Assembly (NCBI GenBank): GCA_020441605.1
Contig: JAGRLX010000020.1
Coordinates: 1-42,344, forward strand
DNA from: Alphaproteobacteria bacterium
GTDB lineage: Bacteria; Pseudomonadota; Alphaproteobacteria; Rhizobiales; Aestuariivirgaceae
DNA length: 42,344 bases
Direction of reading: 5' to 3'
The notes beneath the pieces were generated by a model. It saw only the letters and a program-made list of their open reading frames with translations. It ran no database searches and was not told where the DNA came from. The position numbers and the translations under genes were made by a program. Every line of letters begins with the position of its first letter. Position 1 is the first letter of the stretch. This document shows, piece after piece, positions 34,123 through 42,344 of this stretch.

Positions 34123-35358
34123 TCAGGGCTTCGACGTCACCTTGGAGCGGTGGCCGAGCTTGTCGTTGGCGATCAGCGTGCCCAGCACGTCGAGGATGAC
34201 GCGCGTGGCGAGCTGAGCTGTGTTGTCGTTCACATCGTAGGGCGGCGAGACCTCGACGACCTCCATGCCGCACAGGCCTTCCTGTGCTATGGTGTGGATC
34301 ATTTCAAAGGCCTCGCGGGGCAAGAGGCCGCCGGGCTCGGGCGATCCGGTTCCTGGAGCGAAACCGGGGTCAATCGAGTCGATGTCGAAGGAGAGGTAGA
34401 CTGCCTTGCAGCCCTCCCACGCCATTTCGAGGGCGATCTCTGCCGCCTTGTGGGGGCCATGCTTCTCGACGTCGTGCATGGTCATTACGCTGGTGCCGCG
34501 GCGGCGTGCGACGGTAGTGCCCGGCCGGTTGCCGTACCATCCGCCGATCCCGATCTGCACGAGGTTCTTCGGGTGGCAATTGGGCAGGCCCACGTCATGC
34601 ATATGGCTGTGGTCGCGGTGACTCACGGCTGAGCCTTCATGCGTGGTCCAGAACCACGGCGTGGTGTGCATGCGCTCATCCATGTCCTTTTCCTGGATGT
34701 CGATATGCCGGTCGATGTGGATGATGCCGACATTGCCATCAATGTGCGGTGCGATGCCCCGCACATTGGGGTAGCCTAGGCTATGGTCACCCCCGCAGAT
34801 GATCGGGAAGACTCCTGAAGTGTAGATATGGGAAACCGCCTTCGTGACCTGGTCGAACGTCTTTTCGATGTTGCCGGGGATGACGAAGATGTCACCCGCG
34901 TCGCACAGGTTAAGTTCCTCGTAGATGTCGACACCTCCGTCGAACCAGTAACCGTCGTAGAGCGCGGAGATACGGCGCACGGCTTGTGGCCCGAAGCGCG
35001 TTCCGGGGCGGTAGGTTGTTGCCGAGTCGAAGGGCGCGCCCACGAATGCGGCCTCATATTTCCCAATCTCGCGGATGTCCTCGCAATAAGGGGCCTTCAT
35101 GAAGGTGTTGATGCCTGCGAAGGCTGGCTGGTGGCCGCGGCTGAAGCAGGAAATGTTGCGGTCAATCACAGAATTCGCTGCTTCAAGCCCGTATTCGAGG
35201 GAGCGTGCCGTCTCCTCAGTCTGCTTGGTCTGGGAGATGCGGGAGAGCGCATCCATCGTCCTCGCACCATGGGTATGCTCCCGCTTGACGCTGTGAGGCG
35301 CGTGCCGGTGGGTGTGACCACCGTGGCTGTGCTGATGGTCGTCGTCTTGATCCGCCAT
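34123..35358 (-). CDS. Ureohydrolase with His-rich N-terminus, guanidine hydrolase-like (annotated 'agmatinase')
   Basis: Arginase/agmatinase-fold enzyme of 411 residues. All six metal ligands are present: His192 (GGDHS), Asp216, His218 and Asp220 (HIDRHID), Asp325 and Asp327 (SFDIDSID). The usual DAHxD is DRHID, and DERMHTTPWFW follows, a feature I associate with the nickel-dependent guanidine hydrolase (GdmH, Synechocystis Sll1077) rather than agmatinase. The first 30 residues hold nine His, and a second His cluster (HRDHSHMH, 247-254) lies in a loop; both suggest metal handling. Neighbours are a Tau/NMT1-type ABC transporter and a HupE/UreJ permease. The ATG at 35358 starts the His-rich tail; the frame continues upstream to 35925 inside the binding-protein gene. 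Specific substrate is inferred. Confidence 0.8.
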   Translation of the reverse strand: MADQDDDHQHSHGGHTHRHAPHSVKREHTHGARTMDALSRISQTKQTEETARSLEYGLEAANSVIDRNISCFSRGHQPAFAGINTFMKAPYCEDIREIGKYEAAFVGAPFDSATTYRPGTRFGPQAVRRISALYDGYWFDGGVDIYEELNLCDAGDIFVIPGNIEKTFDQVTKAVSHIYTSGVFPIICGGDHSLGYPNVRGIAPHIDGNVGIIHIDRHIDIQEKDMDERMHTTPWFWTTHEGSAVSHRDHSHMHDVGLPNCHPKNLVQIGIGGWYGNRPGTTVARRRGTSVMTMHDVEKHGPHKAAEIALEMAWEGCKAVYLSFDIDSIDPGFAPGTGSPEPGGLLPREAFEMIHTIAQEGLCGMEVVEVSPPYDVNDNTAQLATRVILDVLGTLIANDKLGHRSKVTSKP

Positions 35359-35399
35359 GATGAGTGCATCTCCCGAGGTAAGTTTGTTGTGCAGGCGCC

Positions 35400-36539
35400 T
35401 TAGAGGCCCAGCCGTCCGATCCACTGGTTGGATAAGTATTTTTCCTGGTACTTCTCGCCGGCCAGGCTCTCCATGATGGATGTGTCGTAGCCATCCGCCG
35501 CTGGGACGTCCTTTTGGATCACGCCGGCTTTGAGGTAGGTATCGCTGAAGAGGTCCCAGGTTGCGGAGGCATAGCCGGCCTCGCAATCTTCGCCGTCGAA
35601 CAGCGCGCCCCATCCGTTTGCGCTCTCGGGCGCACGTGGGGCTTCGGCAGGCAGGTCCTCGCAGAGAGGCTTCGCGCCGGAAAGTCCGAAGGCACCGAGA
35701 TTCTGGCTGATATTGAGCATGACCGCACCATTCTGGGTTAGGCGCACGTCGGACTCCGGCCAGCCAAGGCCCTTGGCCACGATTGCGTTGCCTTCCGCCG
35801 GGTTTTCCTTCCACCAGTTCACAGCCTCGAACCAGGCACGCAGGAGTTCCCTCGCAGCCTCCGGCTTGGCCTTCATCCAATCCTCGTTGCATGCGATTGT
35901 ATCTGAGATGAGGCCACGCTCCCACGTCCGGTCGTCGAGGCTGGTGGTGAAGATCTTCGATCCCGCCCGCGTGAGCGACTGGCTGGCAAAGGGCTCATAG
36001 TTCACGTCGATGTCGAGACCCCCACTGCTGAAGGCTGCCGCGCTCTCCTGCGGCAGCAGAACGACGTGCCGCATTTCCGAAGGGTCGATCCCCGCGCGCT
36101 GGAGAGACAGGAGCATCCACATATGGTTGAGAAAGCCAAAGTCGGCGCCGAACGACTTACCCTTGAAGTCCTCCACAGTAGTGATGCCCTCCGCGACGAT
36201 CATCTTGTCGAGCCCGTAGGACATGTTGGAGAAGGCGACCACCTTGATGGGAAGGTCGCCGGAGCGTCCCGCCACCATACTATCCAGCGTGTTGTTCATG
36301 CACTGGACTTGGCCTGATGTGATGGCGGCGTTCTTCTCGGTGATGCCTTCGATGATGCTCACCGTGAGATCAATCTCGGGCGCGAGGTTCTTCTCCTTTA
36401 CGATGTACCAAGCGGCATAGGGCGAGAAGGAGATGATTGCGACCGAAACAGGTTCCTTGGCAGCTGTCGCACTCGCACCAGCAAGCATCGAGGCGCCGAT
36501 CAAGCCTACGACAGATGAGATACTCAGGTGACGGATCAT
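35400..36539 (-). CDS. ABC transporter substrate-binding protein (NMT1/TauA type)
   Basis: Periplasmic binding protein of 379 residues with signal peptide ISSVVGLIGASMLAGASATA. The NMT1/THI5-like fold is seen in VAIISFSPYAAWYIVKEKNLAPEIDLTV, ITSGQVQCMNNTLDSMVAG, FKGKSFGADFGFLNHMWML and IACNEDWMKAKPEAARELLRAW, read in parts. Relatives bind taurine, sulfonates, nitrate, thiamine precursors or guanidine-type compounds. It lies 34 nt after the ATPase gene and 41 nt before the ureohydrolase gene, so its ligand is probably that enzyme's substrate. The specific ligand is not deducible from sequence. Confidence 0.88.
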   Translation of the reverse strand: MIRHLSISSVVGLIGASMLAGASATAAKEPVSVAIISFSPYAAWYIVKEKNLAPEIDLTVSIIEGITEKNAAITSGQVQCMNNTLDSMVAGRSGDLPIKVVAFSNMSYGLDKMIVAEGITTVEDFKGKSFGADFGFLNHMWMLLSLQRAGIDPSEMRHVVLLPQESAAAFSSGGLDIDVNYEPFASQSLTRAGSKIFTTSLDDRTWERGLISDTIACNEDWMKAKPEAARELLRAWFEAVNWWKENPAEGNAIVAKGLGWPESDVRLTQNGAVMLNISQNLGAFGLSGAKPLCEDLPAEAPRAPESANGWGALFDGEDCEAGYASATWDLFSDTYLKAGVIQKDVPAADGYDTSIMESLAGEKYQEKYLSNQWIGRLGL

Positions 36540-36573
36540 GAGCTTCCTTCCCTAATGTGTGGTTTCCTGACAT

Positions 36574-37389
<816 letters not shown>

Positions 37390-37392
37390 TCC

Positions 37393-38277
37393 TCAGCGTC
37401 TATGGGCCCAAGGGAGGATGAGCCGCGAGCCGATGCGGAAGAGAAGGTCGGTCAGAACGCCGAGAATGCCGATCATGAGGATGCCGGCCATGATCACGTC
37501 AACATTGAGAAAGCGGCCAGCACGCATCATGACGGCACCGATACCATCCTGCGCGCCGACAATCTCGGCAATCACCAGATAGGTCCAACACACTGCGATC
37601 ATGTTGCGGAGCGAATCGAGGATCGCTGGTGCCGCAGCCGGCACGACGATCTCGGTCAGCACGGTCTTGCGGTCGGCACCCATGGTGAGCGCGGCCTCGA
37701 TGAATTCATTGGGCACTGCATCGGTGTTGTCTACGATTAGCGCGATCAGAAAGAAGATCACGCCAAGGAAAAGTAGGGCCAGCTTGGATGTGTCGTTCGG
37801 CCCGAACCAGACCAGCAGAAGAGGGATGAAAGACGCCGCCGGCAGGTACCGCCAAGCCGAGACGATCGCCCCCAGCATGGCCCTGACCGACTTGAACGAG
37901 CCCATGGTGAGGCCGATAGGTATGGCGACGAGTGCGGCCAGTGCAAAGCTGGCGAAGACGCGGTAGGTGCTCTTGATCACATCCGCGAGGAAGTTCTTCT
38001 CAGCAAAGAGAGTGAAGAGAGCCGTGAGAACCTGCAAGGGCGATGGGAAGAACTTCTTGTTCGCCTCCGCTGTGAAGGTATGCCCGAGCTGCCAGATCAG
38101 GAAGAAGACAGCGATTCCGGCGATCGCGAAAACGGCGGTTTGGGTTGGGGAAAGCTCAGCGCGGAATTCGAAGAGACGGGTTCTGGGAGCAATGGAGTGC
38201 GGCGCCTCCTCAAGGGCGTCCGGTTCGATTTGCGGAGATGCAGAGTATTCGTGACCACCAGCGGCAGACGCGTTCAT
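37393..38277 (-). CDS. ABC transporter permease (TauC/SsuC type)
   Basis: Permease of 294 residues. A hydrophilic N-terminus of about 40 residues leads to a first helix (AVFAIAGIAVFFLIWQLG), then KSTYRVFASFALAALVAIPIGLTMG, LPAASFIPLLLVWFG and the EAA loop EFIEAALTMGADRKTVLTEIVVPAAAPAILDSL read in parts, typical of BPD_transp_1 permeases in TauC/SsuC transporters. I chose the ATG at 38277 with GAGGAG 7 nt upstream rather than the TTG at 38298. It is the first gene of a five-gene unit (permease, ATPase, binding protein, ureohydrolase, hupE). A dyad likely to be a LysR site lies about 70-105 nt upstream. Confidence 0.9.
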   Translation of the reverse strand: MNASAAGGHEYSASPQIEPDALEEAPHSIAPRTRLFEFRAELSPTQTAVFAIAGIAVFFLIWQLGHTFTAEANKKFFPSPLQVLTALFTLFAEKNFLADVIKSTYRVFASFALAALVAIPIGLTMGSFKSVRAMLGAIVSAWRYLPAASFIPLLLVWFGPNDTSKLALLFLGVIFFLIALIVDNTDAVPNEFIEAALTMGADRKTVLTEIVVPAAAPAILDSLRNMIAVCWTYLVIAEIVGAQDGIGAVMMRAGRFLNVDVIMAGILMIGILGVLTDLLFRIGSRLILPWAHRR

Positions 38278-38344
38278 ATCGTGCTCCTCGAAACTCAATC
38301 AGCCTCTCAGGCAGCCTGTTGCATCTTCCCGGCTGAGACAACAC

Positions 38345-38381
38345 CCAAACAAGAGATGTTTGGCATTGACCAGATCAATGC
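38345..38381. promoter_or_regulatory. Two adjoining dyads, probable LysR-type operator for the transport operon
   Basis: CCAAAC-N7-GTTTGG (38345-38363) is followed immediately by GCATTGA-CCAGA-TCAATGC (38363-38381). The second dyad has perfect 7-bp arms and fits the T-N11-A rule of LysR-type sites (T at 38366, A at 38378). It overlaps the stop codon of the lysR gene and lies about 68-104 nt upstream of the permease ATG, the expected spot for LysR activation of the operon. Confidence 0.55.
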
Positions 38382-39298
38382 TGCGGCGCGGCAGGCGTCT
38401 GGGCCAGGATCTCCTGCACAAAGCGGTCGCGCGCCGCATGGCGCTGCGCGGCCGGGTTGGTGATGACATAGAGGCTAAGACGCGGGGCCGAGCCGGAACC
38501 GAGCAGCGGTGAAAGCTCGCCTTGGGCCACGGCGCTTGCGGCAAGGCCCTCCGGAAGGAAACAGACACCGATGCCCAGCTTGGCTAAGCGCATCGCCTCC
38601 TCTGGTGAATCCGAGATACCCGCAATCCTGGACCCCATGCCATGTGCAATGCGGTAGGCCGTAAGCTGGTCGGGCTCGTCCGCGCCAGTGAGGACGAAAG
38701 CATGATCCCTGAGTTCTGCTGGCTGCTGAAAAGTTTTCCCGAAGAGCGGATGGTCCTTGCCGCAATAGGGGCGGTGCACCTCCTCGAACAGAAGGTGATA
38801 GGAGAGATCCGAACGGAAGTGGCGCACCGGCGATATTCCGATATCTGCCTCCTCGCGGAGCAGGGAGCCCGCCACCGTGTCCCAGGTGGAGATGCTGATG
38901 ACGATCTCGACAAAGGGTTGAAGCGCATGGAAATTGCCGATGGCGCGGTCCAGATGATCGCAGACGATGTTGCCTATCATGCGCACATAGATGCGGCCGA
39001 CAAGCTGCTCCCCGATGTTCTGCAATTGTGAAGGCATAGCCGCAACGAGGGAGCTCAGTGTCTCACAGGCCTCGGCGACGATCTGCCCCTCGTCGGTGAG
39101 GGCGAAACCCGAGGGGCCGCGCGTGCAGAGTTTCACGCCCAGCTGCTCCTCGAGACGCTTCAGCGCCAGGCTGACAGACGATTGCTTGCGTGAAATCTCT
39201 TCCGCCGCCCTGGTGATCCCGCCCGAGCGGACGATCTCATGGAAGACCTTGAACAAGTTCCAGTCCACTCGCCGCTGAAAGCCCACGCCATCCTTCAT
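38375..39298 (-). CDS. LysR-type transcriptional regulator
   Basis: Regulator of 307 residues. The N-terminal winged helix-turn-helix reads WNLFKVFHEIVRSGGITRAAEEISRKQSSVSLALKRLEEQLGVKL in parts within residues 10-60, followed by the substrate-binding domain (GRIYVRMIGNIVCDHLDRAI, EEADIGISPVRHFRSDLSYHLLFEE). It lies directly upstream of the ABC/ureohydrolase operon in the same direction, unlike the usual divergent layout, with a 97-bp gap holding a dyad operator. It probably controls that operon in response to its substrate. The ATG at 39298 is preferred over a TTG at 39304. Confidence 0.9.
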   Translation of the reverse strand: MKDGVGFQRRVDWNLFKVFHEIVRSGGITRAAEEISRKQSSVSLALKRLEEQLGVKLCTRGPSGFALTDEGQIVAEACETLSSLVAAMPSQLQNIGEQLVGRIYVRMIGNIVCDHLDRAIGNFHALQPFVEIVISISTWDTVAGSLLREEADIGISPVRHFRSDLSYHLLFEEVHRPYCGKDHPLFGKTFQQPAELRDHAFVLTGADEPDQLTAYRIAHGMGSRIAGISDSPEEAMRLAKLGIGVCFLPEGLAASAVAQGELSPLLGSGSAPRLSLYVITNPAAQRHAARDRFVQEILAQTPAAPQH

Positions 39299-39323
39299 GG
39301 CCAACCGCTCTCAAGGCGGGCCG

Positions 39324-40190
39324 TTATTGTCCATACGCCAGCCACGCAATTCCTCCGAATGACACCATCACGGCAATCCACTGCCCCAGCCTCAACTTTT
39401 CTTTGATGATGAGGCGGGCCAGCACAATGGTCAAGAAACCAAAACAGGAACCGAGGACAGCGGTGATCGAAGGAAAGTGGGTGAGCCCCCCTGCAAGAAG
39501 GGCGACATAGCCGAGTGTGTCCAGCAACCCTTGCACCATCAGCGTCGGCGCGCTTCCGGCAGGTCTCCGCAACTTGAACACGCCGAATGCGAGGGCCAAC
39601 AGGAGAATTGCAGCACTCGTCAGCCTTCCAAGCCATGTCGCGCTGATCTGGCCAATCTCGGCCGCCGCAGCCTGGCCAGAAACGATGAGGAGTGCATATG
39701 CGAAACATGCGCCCAAAGCCAGTAGCAGAGTTCCTCCCCTTCCGGTGCTACCCTGCCTTTGTCCGTTGCCATGAAAGCTGAAAAGGCTGGCGGCGATCAC
39801 CCCCAGAACCACGATGGCAGCGGCAAGCGTCTGCTGAAAGAGCAGTTGCGAGGCGCCAATCGCGAAATCATAGAGCAGAATCAGAACCGGATGTGCCGCA
39901 ACAATCGGAACTGCGAGACTGATCGGACCCCGTGCCAGCGCAGCATAAAGCATCAGCGACATGGCCGCCACGAACAACCCATGAACTGCCGCGAGCGCAG
40001 TTCCAAACGCGTTGAAACGAAGCTCGGCGCCCGTCGCGAAGATGAAAGCGGTCATTAGCAGCGCACCGAAGACTACCACATAGGTATAAGCTACCACAGC
40101 CCCCAGGCGCAGGCTTGTGAAGCGGGCCAGAAAGTCTGACGTTCCGAGCAAAAACGCGGCAAGCGCGCCCCACAGCAGGGAGTCGAGCAT
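39324..40190 (-). CDS. EamA/DMT family transporter
   Basis: Membrane protein of 288 residues with about ten helices in two repeats, as in the drug/metabolite transporter family. Segments include LLWGALAAFLLGTSDFLARFTSLR, the first-repeat end AVPIVAAHPVLILLYDFAI, and the second-repeat end PSITAVLGSCFGFLTIVLARLIIKEKLRLGQ with the conserved acidic/basic pair, then WIAVMVSFGGIAWLAYGQ. Substrate is unknown; such proteins often export amino acids or metabolites. It is 25 nt upstream of the lysR start in the same direction, so the two may be co-transcribed. The ATG at 40190 is used; a TTG at 40196 is also in frame. Confidence 0.85.
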   Translation of the reverse strand: MLDSLLWGALAAFLLGTSDFLARFTSLRLGAVVAYTYVVVFGALLMTAFIFATGAELRFNAFGTALAAVHGLFVAAMSLMLYAALARGPISLAVPIVAAHPVLILLYDFAIGASQLLFQQTLAAAIVVLGVIAASLFSFHGNGQRQGSTGRGGTLLLALGACFAYALLIVSGQAAAAEIGQISATWLGRLTSAAILLLALAFGVFKLRRPAGSAPTLMVQGLLDTLGYVALLAGGLTHFPSITAVLGSCFGFLTIVLARLIIKEKLRLGQWIAVMVSFGGIAWLAYGQ

Positions 40191-40540
40191 GTTCAAACCG
40201 ATCGTGGACAGCAGCCCGAATGCGTATCGACTGCAACAGAGGCGATCCTTGCACAGCGATCCGACAAGGTCGAGTGTGGTCTTTAGCCGTATCGCTGGGA
40301 GCCAGGGTTGGCTGGCCTGCTTGGCAGTGACGATGCTTGAGCGCTAATTGATTTCTTATCCGTTCTGTGGCCACAGTGTAATTGTATTATATTCCTATTC
40401 TGTTGAAGTAGCTACTTATCGAATTGTTTGAGGCGCGTTCAAATCCCTAACACTGCAGGTGTGCTCTGCCCCCAGGAAGCCGGAGCATTCTGAACTGGAG
40501 TTTACCGCTGCAGCATCTCAGGCTGGGAGGAGTGGAAGAC
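40191..40540. other. 350-bp gene-free stretch between the EamA gene and the IS3 remnant
   Basis: I see no gene here. An AT-rich tract at about 40370-40430 (GTAATTGTATTATATTCC and following) stands out from the high-GC surroundings and may hold the EamA promoter or mark a foreign junction. The IS3-type element probably begins near 40457, where GTGCTCTGCCCCCAGG could be a decayed terminal repeat. Confidence 0.3.
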
Positions 40541-40806
40541 ATGAAGTCATCGAAGTTCACGGACGCCCAGAAATCGTTCATTCTGAAGCAGGAGCTGATG
40601 GCCATCCGGTAGCGGAGATCTGCCGGAAGGCGGGGATCAGCAAGGCGACGTATTTCAACTGGAAGAAGACGTATGAGGCGCTGCTGGCTGATGAGATTCG
40701 GCGGTCGAAGCTCCTGGAGGATGAGAGCAGCAAGCCGAAGAAGTTGGTGGCTGATCTGTCGCTTGACAAGGCGATGCTGCTGGATGTGCTGCGCCGAAAA
40801 CTCTGA
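40541..40806 (+). pseudogene. IS3-family transposase OrfA remnant, frameshifted
   Basis: The ATG at 40541 begins KSSKFTDAQKSFILKQ, the usual start of IS407-group OrfA, but one base is missing after 'AAG CAG' near 40590 so this frame stops at 40610. The remainder continues in another frame as ADGHPVAEICRKAGISKATYFNWKKTYEALL (read in parts), a helix-turn-helix, then KLVADLSLDKAMLLDVLRRKL, the normal OrfA end at 40806. OrfB is not recognisable downstream. Inactive fragment. Confidence 0.85.
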
Positions 40807-41068
40807 GGCCTAGCGGCGCTGAACTCACCTGAATGGCGATCCTACGCTGAATGACCTTCATCCTGATTAGGGCGTGCGCTCATAAGCAGATAATTGCCGA
40901 TGACCACTGTCGGTAGAACCTCTGAGGCCGATCAATCGACTTCGTGGGTCCGCTCCGCGGACAATTCAGACCTGCGCCATTTGTGTGGGGATCGACGCAG
41001 CCCATTGACAAAAACCGGATACGCGCTCCTACTCTCCTCACCGATGGGATCGAAGGTTGCATCCTTTG

Positions 41069-41212
41069 GTCGCGATGAAATGGTGCGCCTACGCCTCAAC
41101 GCATGCCAAGGCTCACGGTGGCAAGCCTTGGACTTACGCCGTGATTCCGCACAATGTTATTGCTGAGAACATGACGCTGGATGGATTGGTCAGAAGTTAT
41201 GGCTCCATATAG
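41069..41212 (+). pseudogene. C-terminal tail of a type III restriction / DEAD-helicase protein
   Basis: In the frame ending at TAG 41210-41212 the sequence reads VAMKWCAYASTHAKAHGG, then KPWTYAVIPHNVIAENMTLDG and LVRSYGSI. The GGKPWxYxxIPHxxIAENMTL pattern is the usual extreme C-terminus of large type III restriction / DEAD-box helicase proteins. No start or upstream domain is present, so this is a remnant, perhaps cut off by the IS3-type insertion. It ends 21 bp before the Mrr-like restriction gene. Confidence 0.6.
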
Positions 41213-41233
41213 TCTGCATGAGAGGTTGATGGA

Positions 41234-42253
41234 ATGACGGGTGATCAGGTCCTTTGGGGTGTTCACATGGATGCCAGCGTTGGGACGGACCCAACCGATA
41301 AGGGCTATATCGCCATTGGCTGGAACCAATTGGGGGACCTTTCCAAGATTGCGGCCAATCGAGAAGCTTTCAAGAAGGCTGTCCTAGAAGGAATCGTCGG
41401 AGCAAAGCCTGGCAGCATTCCCGTTCAGGCAGGCGTGCTTTTTCGGTTTCTTCATGAGGTGAAGGAAGGGGATATGATAGTGTATCCCTCGAAGATGGAT
41501 CGCATGGTCAACTTGGGCAGGATTGCCGGTCCTTATCGCTACGATCCGAAGCAAAACCCTGACTATCCGAATTGCCGCAAAGTTCAGTGGCTAAAGCACT
41601 TGCCACGTGAGGAGTTTTCTCAGGAAGCCCTTTACGAGATTGGCTCATTCATCACCTTCTTCGCTGTTCGCACCAACAAAGACGAGTTCCTCGACCATTT
41701 GGACGACGCGCCGAAGTCATCGCGGGTTGAGACTGCTGAAACCCATCAAGAAGACGTCGCTGTCTCACGCGCTGTTGCACAGCAAGCGGAGGAAACAGCA
41801 CAGGACTTTGTGATCAGGCAGCTGAAGTCCGCAATCGACGCCTACCAGTTCGAACACTTCGTCGCGCATCTTCTCAAATGCATGGGATATCATACCCGTG
41901 TCACGCCGAAGTCAGGCGACGGCGGTGTAGATGTGATTGCCCACAGAGACGAGCTGGGCTTTGAGCCGCCTATCATCAAGGTTCAGTGCAAACAGGTGAC
42001 GGACCCCATTGGGCGGCCTCAAGTCACGCAGCTGCTTGGCAATATTGAAGCCGGAGAACACGGGCTGTTTGTAACTTTGGGCAGCTTTTCGAAGGACGCC
42101 AGAGAGCTTGACCGTTCAAAGCCAAATCTCCGCCTAGTAGATGGCGAACAGCTGGTTGACTTGATTTTCCGTCACTATGAGAGTTTTGAACCGCGTTATC
42201 AGGCGCTGTTGCCCCTCAAGAGGATTTATGTGCCAGCGCCCAGAGACCGATAG
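41234..42253 (+). CDS. Mrr-type restriction endonuclease with an N-terminal PUA/EVE-like domain
   Basis: Protein of 339 residues. The C-terminal half is an Mrr-cat nuclease domain: Glu207 region FEHFVAHLLKCMGYHTRV, catalytic Asp233 in GDGGVDVIAHRD and Gln251-x-Lys253 in IIKVQCKQ, the PD-(D/E)xK core. The N-terminal part (LWGVHMDASVG, KGYIAIGWNQLGDLSKI, FLHEVKEGDMIVYPSKMDR) resembles EVE/PUA-like modules that read modified bases, as in modification-dependent restriction enzymes. GAGAGG precedes the ATG by 8 nt. It is next to a tRNA gene and a restriction-helicase remnant, a typical defence-gene position. A modified-DNA target is inference. Confidence 0.82.
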   Translation: MTGDQVLWGVHMDASVGTDPTDKGYIAIGWNQLGDLSKIAANREAFKKAVLEGIVGAKPGSIPVQAGVLFRFLHEVKEGDMIVYPSKMDRMVNLGRIAGPYRYDPKQNPDYPNCRKVQWLKHLPREEFSQEALYEIGSFITFFAVRTNKDEFLDHLDDAPKSSRVETAETHQEDVAVSRAVAQQAEETAQDFVIRQLKSAIDAYQFEHFVAHLLKCMGYHTRVTPKSGDGGVDVIAHRDELGFEPPIIKVQCKQVTDPIGRPQVTQLLGNIEAGEHGLFVTLGSFSKDARELDRSKPNLRLVDGEQLVDLIFRHYESFEPRYQALLPLKRIYVPAPRDR

Positions 42254-42323
42254 GCGGTGCCTACTATGTGCTTACTTTTGTAGACAGAGCCAATCCAAAT
42301 TCCGCCTAAATTATTGAAATCAT

Positions 42324-42344
42324 TGGCGCACCCGACAGGATTCG
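42324..42344 (-). tRNA. tRNA 3' end, probably tRNA-Arg, cut by the window edge
   Basis: On the minus strand the last 21 bases are the end of a T-loop, T-stem CCTGT, acceptor strand CGGGTGC, discriminator G and encoded CCA. The match to the fragment at 32920 (19 of 21) and a GCACCCG-type acceptor stem point to tRNA-Arg, but the anticodon is outside the window. Confidence 0.65.

Noticed and set aside
38278..38374. Guanidine-I (ykkC) riboswitch upstream of the transport operon
   Set aside because: Expected from guanidine-related genes elsewhere, but the gap lacks the conserved ykkC core strings; the dyads fit a LysR site better.
40894..41166. 90-residue plus-strand frame between the IS3 remnant and the Mrr-like gene
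   Set aside because: Its second half is in a different frame from the recognisable restriction-helicase tail and it has no ribosome site or family resemblance.

Overview
The window is high-GC, gene-dense DNA that looks like an alphaproteobacterium of the order Hyphomicrobiales (Mesorhizobium/Hoeflea-like). The clues are short overlapping operons, Rhizobiales-type imelysin and DUF1513 iron genes, Opp/NMT1-type ABC operons and a CCA-encoding tRNA-Arg. Genus is inference. The window starts inside a dihydropyrimidinase gene and ends inside a tRNA gene.

Region 1 (1-3.4 kb): a hydantoin/pyrimidine-amide group. It holds the C-terminal part of a dihydropyrimidinase, a DUF3830 cyclophilin-like gene coupled to an isochorismatase-type amidohydrolase, and a divergent aldo/keto reductase. 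A clean operator-like dyad lies in the divergent gap. Region 2 (3.5-10.1 kb, minus strand): a small secreted protein, then an iron-type operon (imelysin with GxHxxE, di-heme DUF1111 protein, second imelysin, DUF1513 propeller) preceded by a MauG-like di-heme peroxidase.

Region 3 (10.2-22.9 kb): a surface-glycan-like locus. It has a JmjC/cupin oxygenase plus a membrane protein, a CHASE4-like/GGDEF diguanylate cyclase, two orphan TadG-like proteins of equal length, a nucleotidyltransferase/P-loop-kinase fusion, a Wzx-type flippase, an ATP-grasp ligase and two FemAB/CelD-type acyltransferases. Four sigma-54 -24/-12 elements, one a perfect consensus match, sit just upstream of four transcription units here. 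This suggests one RpoN-controlled regulon and is the most novel-looking signal in the window.

Region 4 (23.0-32.8 kb): a PhyH dioxygenase, then a tightly coupled minus-strand operon of GMC oxidoreductase, GAF protein, Opp/Dpp permeases and ATPases, substrate-binding protein and an M24 peptidase. This looks like uptake and breakdown of a peptide- or amino-acid-like compound.

Region 5 (32.9-42.3 kb): a probable genomic island at tRNA-Arg. A 45-nt 3' fragment of tRNA-Arg(CCG) at 32920-32964 and the 3' end of a similar tRNA at 42324-42344 lie in the same orientation and bracket the region. Inside are an IS630 remnant, a LysR gene with a dyad operator, an NMT1/Tau-type ABC transporter, a histidine-rich ureohydrolase resembling Ni-dependent guanidine hydrolase, a HupE/UreJ metal permease, an EamA exporter, an IS3 orfA remnant, the tail of a restriction helicase, and an Mrr-type restriction endonuclease. 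No integrase, CRISPR array or rRNA was seen.
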